Origin: CAZGTQ01 sp964528575 | GTDB taxonomy: Bacteria > Planctomycetota > UBA1135 > GCA-002686595 | Assembly (NCBI GenBank): GCA_964528575.1 | Contig: CAZGTQ010000406.1 | Span: forward strand, 1 to 36,810 | Direction of reading: 5' to 3' | Length of the DNA: 36,810 nt | In this document: positions 30,409-36,810 of the stretch, in pieces | Numbering within the stretch: the first letter of the stretch is position 1 | How the letters are laid out: each line of letters opens with the position of its first letter | Position numbers and translations under genes: made by a program | Notes under the pieces: generated by a model | What the model was told of the DNA's origin: nothing | Databases searched by the model: none | The model's input: the letters and a program-made list of their open reading frames with translations, nothing else

Positions 30409-31219
30409 GCCCGCGCCGCAGGTACGCGACCCAGTAAACCGCCGCGACGAGCACCGTGCCGCCGACGACGTTGCCCGCCGTCACCGCCGCCAGGTTGCGC
30501 GCGGCTCCGGCGAGCGGAACGACTCCGTCCGGGTCGAGCACGAGCGCCCACGGCAGGAAGAACCAATTCGCAATCGAGTGCTCGAGCCCCATCGCGACGA
30601 ACGCGGTGATCGGGAACACGATTGCGAGCACCTTGTCCGTCACGCTGCGGCCGCCGAGCGCGAGCCAGACCGCCAAGCACACGAGCGCGTTGCACAGGAT
30701 CCCGCGCGCGAACGCCTCGCCGACGGAGAGCTCCGCCTTGGCGCGCGCGATCGCGACCGCGCTCTCGCCCACCGCGCCCCCGCCGAGCGCCGCGACGTCG
30801 GCCCACAGGACGAGCGCGACGGTCCCGAGGCAACCGGCGACGTTGCCCGCGTACGCGAGCAACCAGCTCCGCGCGACCTCGCGCGTGCGCAGGAGCCGGC
30901 TCGCCCACGCCATCGCGATCAGGTTGTTGCCGGTGAAGAGCTCCGCGCCTGCGACGACGACGAGGACTAGGCCGAGGCAGAAGCTCAGACCGCCGACGAG
31001 CCGCGTCAACCCGAAGCCGAGCGTCGAGCCGGTGATGACGACGGCGAACAAGAGCGCGCCGAGCGCGACGAACGCGCCGGCCAGCACCGCGAGCGCGAGC
31101 AGCGTCAGCGCGTCGAGCCGCGCCTTCGCCACCCCGATGCGCTCGACGTTGCGCGCGATCTCGGGCGGCGGGTACGCGTCGTGCAGCGCGAGGTCGGTGT
31201 CCGCGAGGTCGGTGTCCAT
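30392..31219 (-). CDS. Formate/nitrite transporter family channel (275 aa)
   Basis: This is an inner-membrane pentameric channel of the FocA/NirC family with six transmembrane helices. Family marks are the first-helix motif around ARLDALTLLALAVLAGAFVALGALLF, LFTGNNLIAMAWASR (the helix break equivalent to LFTSN in FocA), ARGILCNALVCLAVW, and the periplasmic-facing MGLEHSIANWFFLP with the conserved His in GxEHS. The exact anion cannot be told from sequence: formate, nitrite, hydrosulfide and acetate members look alike. The N-terminus MDTDLADTDLALHDAYPPPEIARNVERIG is a typical cytoplasmic lead. No formate lyase or nitrite reductase gene is nearby in this window. Confidence 0.92.
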   Translation of the reverse strand: MDTDLADTDLALHDAYPPPEIARNVERIGVAKARLDALTLLALAVLAGAFVALGALLFAVVITGSTLGFGLTRLVGGLSFCLGLVLVVVAGAELFTGNNLIAMAWASRLLRTREVARSWLLAYAGNVAGCLGTVALVLWADVAALGGGAVGESAVAIARAKAELSVGEAFARGILCNALVCLAVWLALGGRSVTDKVLAIVFPITAFVAMGLEHSIANWFFLPWALVLDPDGVVPLAGAARNLAAVTAGNVVGGTVLVAAVYWVAYLRRGRPPQG

Positions 31220-31253
31220 CGCGCGGACTGCGTACCAGACGCCGGCCCGCGCT

Positions 31254-32669
31254 TCAACGCACCGCCCGCGCTCCCGCGTCCGCCAGGAGCGCCGCCATCC
31301 GCGCGTCCCCCCGCGCCCGGGCGATCGCGAGCGGCGTCTCGCCGGCGCGGCTCCACTTGTGCCCCACCGCGTCGAGGTCCGCGCCGCGCTCGAGGAGCCA
31401 GCGCGCGAGGTCGTGCTCGCCGCGCTTCGCGCACCAGTGCAGCGCGGTCGTCCCCATGCTCTCCTGGTCGACGCCGACGCCGTGGCGCGCCAGCAACTCC
31501 GCCATCTCGACGCCTCCGCCGCCGAGCACCGCGTACCACAGGAGCGGGAAGTCGTGCGCGCCGCGCTCATGGACGAGGCGCCGGTCGCGCTCGAGCCAGA
31601 ACGTCACCGCGTCCCGGTCGCCGAGCGACACGGCCGTCGGCAGCGAGAGCGGCGCGCCGCGCTCGAGCAGGTAGCGCACGATCGGCCGCGCGCCGGTGTG
31701 CGCGCACGCCTCGATCGGCAACTCGTCGTCGGCCGAGAGCGCGAACACGAGCCGCGGCTCGGCATCGACGAGCGCGCGCACGCCGTCGAGGTCGAAGTGC
31801 GCCGGACCCGCGACGCGGCGGCGCAGATCCGCCGAGAGGTCCGACAGATCCGGGACTTCGATCGGCGCGCGATTCGCGTCGAGCACGCAACGCGACGCGC
31901 GGTGGTCGCGCGGCAGCCGCTCGTGGGCGGCGAGCAGCGCGGCTCCCGCCTCCCATCCGAGCTCCGAGGCGAGCGCCTCAGCCGTGCGTCCCGCGTCGTC
32001 GACCCGGCCGACGTCCGCGCCCTTGCGGATCGCGAGCCGCACGAGCATCTCGTCGCGCCGCGCGACCGCGCCGTGGAGCACCGAGCTGCCGCCGCGCTGC
32101 CGCGCGTTCGGGTCGGCGCCGTTGCCGCACAGGTCCGAGAGCGCAATCCGCGCCCAGGCCGCGCGCGCGCTCTCCAGCGCGCCGCGCGCCGGCGTGAACC
32201 CCGTGCCGCCTTCGGGCGCCGCGTCCGGCGCGCAGCCGAGCGAGCGCAGGCGCGACAGGTCGAGGCAGCCGACGAGCGCGGCGGCGTAGAGCGGCGTCCC
32301 GCCGATCGGGTGCGCGCTCGCGAGCCGCTCGGGCCGCTCCGCCGCGAGCGCCCGAACGCGCTCCCAGTCCTGGGCCAGCACCGACTCGACGAGGTCGAGC
32401 TCGATGCCGCTCGCGCGCAACAGCGCGGCGACCGCTTCGTGGCCGTGCAGGTGCGCGAGGACGAACGCCGAGCGGCCGCGCTCGTCACACGCGCTGGCCA
32501 GCCCCGGGTCGGCGGCGAGGAGCGCGCGGACCCGCTCGAGCTCGCCGCGCCGGACCGCGTCGAGGAACGCGGACGGCGAGCGGCCGACGCGGATGGGCGG
32601 CCACGGCAGCAGGGGCAGGGACAGGAGCGCGCCCAGGGACGCGAGCGCGCGGCGGCGGGTCGGGTGCAT
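31254..32669 (-). CDS. Tat-signal ankyrin-repeat protein (471 aa)
   Basis: The ATG at 32669 follows GGAGG by 6 bases. Residues 1-30 form a twin-arginine signal (TRRRALASLGALLSLPLLP), suggesting folded export. The body is made of ankyrin repeats: FLDAVRRGELERVRALLAADPGLASACDERGRSAFVLAHLHGHEAVAALLRASG is the first pair, and GGTPLYAAALVGCLDLSRLRSLG, GSSVLHGAVARRDEMLVRLAIRKGADVGRVDDAGRTAEALA, TALHWCAKRGEHDLARWLLERGADLDAVG and TPLAIARARGDARMAALLADAG are later ones. Ankyrin stacks bind other proteins; the partner is unknown. It lies 34 bases before the channel gene on the same strand and is divergent from the sigma factor. Confidence 0.88.
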   Translation of the reverse strand: MHPTRRRALASLGALLSLPLLPWPPIRVGRSPSAFLDAVRRGELERVRALLAADPGLASACDERGRSAFVLAHLHGHEAVAALLRASGIELDLVESVLAQDWERVRALAAERPERLASAHPIGGTPLYAAALVGCLDLSRLRSLGCAPDAAPEGGTGFTPARGALESARAAWARIALSDLCGNGADPNARQRGGSSVLHGAVARRDEMLVRLAIRKGADVGRVDDAGRTAEALASELGWEAGAALLAAHERLPRDHRASRCVLDANRAPIEVPDLSDLSADLRRRVAGPAHFDLDGVRALVDAEPRLVFALSADDELPIEACAHTGARPIVRYLLERGAPLSLPTAVSLGDRDAVTFWLERDRRLVHERGAHDFPLLWYAVLGGGGVEMAELLARHGVGVDQESMGTTALHWCAKRGEHDLARWLLERGADLDAVGHKWSRAGETPLAIARARGDARMAALLADAGARAVR

Positions 32670-32715
32670 GCGAAACCTCCGCCCCACGAGCGCGGACCGC
32701 GGTCGAACGGGGCCA

Positions 32716-32759
32716 CGTTCCCCGGTCGTTCCCCGGTCGTTCGCCGGTCGTTCGCCGAT
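32716..32759. repeat. Four 11-bp tandem repeats in the divergent region upstream of the ECF sigma factor
   Basis: The units are CGTTCCCCGGT, CGTTCCCCGGT, CGTTCGCCGGT and CGTTCGCCGAT. The period of 11 bp is close to one helical turn, so each unit presents the same DNA face. The array sits 47 bases before the Tat-ankyrin start and 83 bases before the sigma-factor start, between their divergent transcripts. Confidence 0.75.
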
Positions 32760-32842
32760 CGTCCCGGCTCCTCGCCCGATCGAGCGCTTTTCTGGCCCCG
32801 GCCCCGCCGCTCGCGCGCTCTCTGGCGGAGACTTCTCGTTCG

Positions 32843-33361
32843 ATGGACCCCTCGATCGCCTGGACGCCGACCGTGTACGGCGAGCTGCGGCGGCTCGCCG
32901 ACGCCGCGATGGCCGGCGAGCGCACGAGCCACACGCTCGAGCCGACCGCGCTCGCGCACGAGGTGTGGCTGCGCCTGTGCGCGAGCCGCGAGGCGGGGTC
33001 GCTCGACCGCGCCGCCTTCCTCGGCGTCGCGGCCCAGGCGATGCGGCGCATCCTCGTCGATCACGCGCGCCGGCGCGCGGCGGCGAAGCGCGGCGGCGGC
33101 GCGCGGCCGACCGCGCTCGAGGAGCGCGCCGCCGCGCCCGAGCCGCACGACGTCGCGCTCGACCTCGACGCCGCGCTCGCCGCGCTCGAGGACCTCGACC
33201 CCGAGCTCGCGCGCCTCGTCGAGCTGCGCTTCTTCGGCGGTTGCTCGACCGAGGACGTCGCCGCCGCCCTCGGCACGTCGCCGCGCACCGTCAAGCGGCG
33301 CTGGAGCTTCGCGCGGGCGTGGCTGCGGCGCTGGATCGCGGAGCACGAGGAGCGGGCGTGA
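32843..33361 (+). CDS. ECF RNA polymerase sigma factor, planctomycete-rich type (172 aa)
   Basis: This is a small sigma factor of the extracytoplasmic-function type. Residues 6-75 hold region 2 (VYGELRRLADAAMAGERTSHTLEPTALAHEVWLRL ... FLGVAAQAMRRILVDHARRRAAAKRGGG). The latter phrase is characteristic of the ECF family common in planctomycetes and acidobacteria (the TIGR02999 type, from memory). Region 4 near the C-terminus has a helix-turn-helix: LRFFGGCSTEDVAAALGTSPRTVKRRWSFARAWL. The stop overlaps the kinase start (GTGA), so kinase and sigma factor are made together and are likely one signalling unit. No anti-sigma factor is seen in this window. Confidence 0.92.
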   Translation: MDPSIAWTPTVYGELRRLADAAMAGERTSHTLEPTALAHEVWLRLCASREAGSLDRAAFLGVAAQAMRRILVDHARRRAAAKRGGGARPTALEERAAAPEPHDVALDLDAALAALEDLDPELARLVELRFFGGCSTEDVAAALGTSPRTVKRRWSFARAWLRRWIAEHEERA

Positions 33362-34824
33362 CGAACCGTTGGGAGCTGGTCCAGGAGCTGTTCGACGCGA
33401 CCGTGGCGCTCGATGCGGCGAGCCGTGCGCGCGTGCTCGCGCGGCGCGTGCGCGGCGATGCCGGGCTCGCGGCCGAGGTCGAGACGCTCGTCGCCGCGGC
33501 CGCGGCGGCGCCGGACGCGCTCGACCGCTCCGCCGCCGAGCTGCTCGGCGCCTTGCGCGACGAGCCGCCGCCCGAGGCGCTGTGCGGCGCGACGTTCGGC
33601 CCCTACCACGTCGACGCGCACGTCGCGTCCGGCGGCATGGCGCACGTCTACCGCGCCACGCGCCGCAGCGCCGGCACCGAGCGGCGCGTCGCGCTCAAGG
33701 TGCTGCGCCACGGGCTCGGCACGGACGCGCTCGTCGCGCGGTTCCGGCGCGAGCGCGAGACGCTCGCGTCGCTCGAGCACGAGCACGTCGTCGCGTTCAT
33801 CGACGCGGGCGCGCTGCCCGACGGGCGGCCGTACCTCGTCATGGAGTACGTCGAGGGCGAGCCGCTCGTGCGCTGGGGCCGCGGCGTCGCGCTGCGCCGG
33901 CGCGTCGAGCTGTTCCTGCAAGTGCTCGCCGCGGTGCAGTACGCGCACCGCGCGCTCGTCGTGCACCGCGACCTCAAGCCGTCGAACGTGCTCGTCACGC
34001 GCGAGGGCGCGCCGAAGCTGCTCGACTTCGGGGTCGCGACCGTGCTGGCGGGACGCGCGAGCGGCGGGAGCCACGCCGACGCGCGCGCGCCGCTGACGCC
34101 GGCGTACGCGAGCCCCGAGCAACTGCGCGGCGAGCCGGTGACGACGGCGAGCGACGTGTACGCGCTCGGCGCGCTGCTGCGCGAGCTCGTCTCGGCGGAC
34201 GGCGTTCCGAGCGGCGGCGACCTCGACGCGATCGCGCGCAAGGCGCTCGAGCCCGACGCGGCGCGGCGCTACCGCTCGGCCGACCGGATGGCGGACGACC
34301 TGCGCCGCTGGCTCGCGCACGAGCCCGTCTCCGCGCGGCCGGGGACGTGGCTCTACCGCGCGGCGCTCGGCGCGCGGCGCAACCGCTCCGCGCTCGTGCT
34401 CGCGGGGGCGGTCGTCGCGGCGCTCGCCGCCGGCTGGGTCGGCGCGGAGCTCGACCGGCGGCGCGCGGAGCGCGAAGCCGGCGTCGGCTGGGGCGCGCAC
34501 GCGCAGGCGCGCGCATTCGCGGGCGTGCTCGAGCGCTTCGTCGCCGCCGCGGCGCTGCGCGACCCGCGGCTCGCGGCCGACGGGCCCCCCCACCTCCCCC
34601 GCGCCCTCGAGGACGACGTCGCGGAGCTGCCCGAGGCCGAGACGCTCGCGCGGCTCGCTCTGGCGCAATTGTGCCTCGACGCGGGCGAGCTCGAGCGGGC
34701 CGCAGAGCACGCGCAGCGCGCCGCCGAGCTCGCGCAGACGACGCGCGGCGTCGGGGCCGCGGACCGCGAGCGCGCGGCGGAGCTCCTGCAGCGGGTCCGC
34801 GCAGCGCGCGAGCCGATCCGGTGA
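33358..34824 (+). CDS. Membrane Ser/Thr protein kinase coupled to the ECF sigma factor (488 aa)
   Basis: The GTG start shares four bases with the sigma-factor stop. A Hanks-type kinase domain spans about residues 80-330: glycine loop VASGGMAHVY (G92-G93-M94), ATP lysine K114 in VALKVL, catalytic HRDLKPSN with D205, DFG with D223, and YASPEQLRGE in place of APE. After a short linker one transmembrane helix runs at about 345-365, with a C-terminal domain of roughly 120 residues outside the cytoplasm. The end (ETLARLALAQLCLDAGELERAAEHAQRAAELAQ) looks like one or two degenerate TPR units, fewer than the long TPR tails of many planctomycete kinases. The N-terminal 75 residues, before the kinase, are a helical region (WELVQELFDATVALDAASRARVLAR) common in this kinase class. 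Confidence 0.92.
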   Translation: MTNRWELVQELFDATVALDAASRARVLARRVRGDAGLAAEVETLVAAAAAAPDALDRSAAELLGALRDEPPPEALCGATFGPYHVDAHVASGGMAHVYRATRRSAGTERRVALKVLRHGLGTDALVARFRRERETLASLEHEHVVAFIDAGALPDGRPYLVMEYVEGEPLVRWGRGVALRRRVELFLQVLAAVQYAHRALVVHRDLKPSNVLVTREGAPKLLDFGVATVLAGRASGGSHADARAPLTPAYASPEQLRGEPVTTASDVYALGALLRELVSADGVPSGGDLDAIARKALEPDAARRYRSADRMADDLRRWLAHEPVSARPGTWLYRAALGARRNRSALVLAGAVVAALAAGWVGAELDRRRAEREAGVGWGAHAQARAFAGVLERFVAAAALRDPRLAADGPPHLPRALEDDVAELPEAETLARLALAQLCLDAGELERAAEHAQRAAELAQTTRGVGAADRERAAELLQRVRAAREPIR

Positions 34825-34826
34825 GT

Positions 34827-34874
34827 GTGCTGATACAGCACGAGCGGCGCCGCGCGACAGAGCCGCGGCGCCGC
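34827..34874. terminator. Possible bidirectional GC-rich terminator between convergent genes
   Basis: Two hairpins lie in the 62 bases between the kinase stop and the convergent lipoprotein stop. GTGCTG-ATA-CAGCAC covers 34827-34841. The 10-base palindrome GCGGCGCCGC occurs at both 34844-34853 and 34865-34874, which can pair into a stem with an 11-base loop. No T-run follows on either strand, so termination would have to rely on stem strength or on other factors. Confidence 0.5.
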
Positions 34875-34886
34875 CCGTAGCAACCG

Positions 34887-36689
34887 TTACTCGGTGATCT
34901 CGAGCTCGATCGAGGTCGACTCACCGATCGGGCCGATCGTCGCGCTCGGATCGCTCGAATCCACCGCGACGATCATCACGTTGTTCGGCACCATCACCGG
35001 CGGCGTGTCGAAGGTCGATTGGGGATCGAGCGAGAACGTGATCCTCCACCACCCGAGCTTCTGCTGGTCGGTGAGGTCCCACTGGTCCAGGAACCACAGA
35101 TACCTGTAGACGAGCTTCCCGTCGTCGTCGACCACGGCCCGGAACGCTCCGGGATCGGCCGCGCCGAAGTTCTCGTAGATCGCCCTGTCGAAGCCCGCGA
35201 CCGACGGGTCGATCGCACCGCCGGGGCCATCGAGCTTGTCGATCGTGAGCCGGCCGTTGAGCGCGAACACGTTGCGGACGCTCGACTGGAACACGCTCTG
35301 GTCGGTGCCGCGCACCTCGGTCGAGCCCTGGCCGGAGAGCAGCGTCGACTCGAACGCCTCGAGCGGATTCGCCAGATCGTCCTGGTAGAGCTCCGTCTCG
35401 ACGAGGATCACGGAGTCGGGCCCGTACGACGCGCTCGTCAAGTCGTCGTTCCAGTCGGCGACGACCTGCTGGAGCTGCATCGAGCCGTCGACCCACTCGG
35501 CCTGCCACGTGCTCTCCGTCTGCTGCGGGAAGTACGTCGTGCCGTTGAGCTCGACCTCGGAGACCGAGTCCCAGAAGGGGAACGGGGTCACCGTGTCCAA
35601 GGGCGTCGGACGCAGCCCCGTCCCCGGGTCGAGATGGGGCGGATCGGTGCCCGCGATCGGCATGCCTTCCAGGCCGAACGCGTTGGCGAACACGAGCGGG
35701 AAGGAGAGGTTGTTGCCGAACCCGCCTACGCCTTCGCCGCGCGGCACGCCGGACAACTCCGCCGATGCCGCGCTCTCGGTGCCGTCGAACACCGCGGTCA
35801 CGACGTAGTAATGGGTCGTCTGCCCGTCGAGGCCGGAGTGCAGGAACGGCGAGTCGACGTCGAGGATCGGATTGGTCCCGACGGTGACGCCGGGCAGCGT
35901 GTCCCAGTAGATGTTGTAGGAGTCGGGAGCGCCGCCGCTCGGCGCCGCCCACGAGACGAGCGACGAGCGCGACGACTGCTCCGCGAGCGTGATCGCGGGG
36001 CTCGTCGGCGTCTGGGGCGTCGGCGTGAACACGGTCGCGCCGGCCTGCGACGAGAGCAACCCGGCGCCACCGGCACCGACGGGCTCGACGACGTAGTAGT
36101 ACCTCTGGCCGAGCGCTACGGTCGAGTCGACGAAGGGCGGCCCACCGACGTTCGTCAGCATCGCTGTTTGCGTGTCGACCGGGTCGAGCGTGTCGCGGTA
36201 CACGTTGTAGGACGTCGCTCCGCTCGGCTCCGTCCAGTCGAGCGTGACCATGTCCGCGTCGGCGGTGAGCGTCAGCACGTCGACGCGACCGGGGGGTAGC
36301 GTGGTCGTAGTCTCGGGCGAACGTTGGCTCTTGCCCTTGGGAAAGCGTGCCGAGACGGCGAAGTGATACGTCTCGCCGTTCTCGAGCCCGGTCGCGGTGA
36401 ACGACGTGCCTTGCACGTTCTTGGCTTCGGGCGGCAGGTTCGCCGTGCCGCCGGGATTCTTCGACCAGTGGACGTTGTAATTGATGGCTTTCGCGAGCGC
36501 GGGCCACATCACGGTGACCGTCCCGTCGCCGGGGCTCAGCGTGGGCGCTTGGGGGACGGCGAACGTCGGCGCGACGAAGCCGTCATCGTCGTCGTCGTTG
36601 CATCCGGCGAACAACAGCGCCGGCAGGAGGATTGCCGCAGCACGCCACCAGCGACGCGTTCCTGCGGGCCGACTCACTCGGAAGCTCAT
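34887..36689 (-). CDS. Lipoprotein with three fibronectin type III domains (600 aa)
   Basis: The ATG at 36689 follows AGAGGA by about 6 bases. The signal ends in lipobox FAGC; lipidated Cys30 is followed directly by NDDDDDG, an acidic run. Three fibronectin type III domains follow: VPQAPTLSPGDGTVTVMWPALAKAINYNVHWSK...ATGLENGETYHFAVSA (about 45-135), GRVDVLTLTADADMVTLDWTEPSGATSYNVYRD (about 145-225) and PTSPAITLAEQSSRSSLVSWAAPSGGAPDSYNIYWD (about 235-320). The remaining 280 residues form an uncharacterised beta-rich domain with many Asp/Gly. Its sequence is less GC-biased in places than the neighbours. Function is unknown; a cell-surface or adhesion role is inferred from domain type. Confidence 0.87.
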   Translation of the reverse strand: MSFRVSRPAGTRRWWRAAAILLPALLFAGCNDDDDDGFVAPTFAVPQAPTLSPGDGTVTVMWPALAKAINYNVHWSKNPGGTANLPPEAKNVQGTSFTATGLENGETYHFAVSARFPKGKSQRSPETTTTLPPGRVDVLTLTADADMVTLDWTEPSGATSYNVYRDTLDPVDTQTAMLTNVGGPPFVDSTVALGQRYYYVVEPVGAGGAGLLSSQAGATVFTPTPQTPTSPAITLAEQSSRSSLVSWAAPSGGAPDSYNIYWDTLPGVTVGTNPILDVDSPFLHSGLDGQTTHYYVVTAVFDGTESAASAELSGVPRGEGVGGFGNNLSFPLVFANAFGLEGMPIAGTDPPHLDPGTGLRPTPLDTVTPFPFWDSVSEVELNGTTYFPQQTESTWQAEWVDGSMQLQQVVADWNDDLTSASYGPDSVILVETELYQDDLANPLEAFESTLLSGQGSTEVRGTDQSVFQSSVRNVFALNGRLTIDKLDGPGGAIDPSVAGFDRAIYENFGAADPGAFRAVVDDDGKLVYRYLWFLDQWDLTDQQKLGWWRITFSLDPQSTFDTPPVMVPNNVMIVAVDSSDPSATIGPIGESTSIELEITE

Positions 36690-36736
36690 GAGGGTCCTCT
36701 CGAGGGGGAAGCAGCGCTCGTGCGAGGCCGCCAGGG

Positions 36737-36798
36737 GTTGTAGGAGTTGTAGGAATGGTCGCGAATCGAGCGACCACGGCCTCGGGGGAGCCCGAGGC
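36737..36798. repeat. Short direct and inverted repeats upstream of the FN3 lipoprotein gene
   Basis: GTTGTAGGA occurs twice in tandem (36737-36754). It is followed by TGGTCGC (36756-36762) with its complement GCGACCA (36770-36776), and then by an 8-bp stem GCCTCGGG-GGAG-CCCGAGGC (36779-36798). Nothing else is visible between the lipoprotein start and the right edge (36690-36810). The last stem may end a minus-strand gene lying beyond the edge; the others could be operators for the lipoprotein. Confidence 0.5.
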
Positions 36799-36810
36799 GA
36801 CCGCTGCCGG

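Noticed and set aside
32404..33357. Long N-terminal extension of the Ser/Thr kinase
   Set aside because: It overlaps the sigma-factor gene in another frame; the GTGA-coupled GTG at 33358 fits the family N-terminus.

Overview
The window is very GC-rich bacterial DNA with almost no spacer sequence: genes abut, or overlap by 1-39 bases. Three things suggest a member of the Planctomycetota, by inference and not proof. There is a family of exported beta-helix proteins opening with QVWVVDDDGG and ending in a shared C-terminal module. There is an ECF sigma factor of the Planctomycete-rich type translationally coupled to a Ser/Thr kinase. There are several secreted proteins with no recognisable enzyme domain. 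No rRNA, tRNA, CRISPR array, transposase or phage gene was seen. The only stretch above 300 bases without an intact gene (17790-18232) holds a gene relic.

Left part (1-6688). On the minus strand are a C39-peptidase exporter running off the left edge, its HlyD-type partner (ATGA overlap), and a secreted Arg/Glu-rich protein that ends in a strong terminator. Divergent from these is a complete ferric-iron uptake operon fbpABC, with a Fur-box-like palindrome just upstream.

Metal efflux block (6650-14711, minus strand). It reads: a Cys-rich exported protein, then cusC, cusB and cusA, all overlapping by 1-4 bases except for a 75-base highly structured spacer before cusC. CusB has duplicated metal-binding modules and a repeat-encoded His/Asp-rich linker. 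cusA and fbpC converge and overlap by 39 bases.

Beta-helix block (14824-29941). Five paralogous secreted proteins (15463, 18233, 19552, 27353, 28688) are interspersed with a radical SAM protein, a sulfatase-fold lipoprotein-like protein, a DUF433/DUF5615 toxin-antitoxin pair, a parvulin isomerase, a VOC protein, a PQQ-type propeller and an alpha/beta-hydrolase-OsmC fusion. The OsmC tail, promoter region and beta-helix gene have been duplicated as a unit. One OsmC copy (17818-18178) is now a rearranged relic containing an inverted piece of the hydrolase. Four of the five paralogues share one upstream promoter-like block.

Right part (29978-36810). Here are a small hypothetical protein, a formate/nitrite-type channel, a Tat-exported ankyrin protein, the ECF sigma factor/kinase pair, a GC-rich hairpin between convergent genes, and a lipoprotein with three fibronectin type III domains. 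All family names come from reading translated sequence and motifs; no database search was possible.
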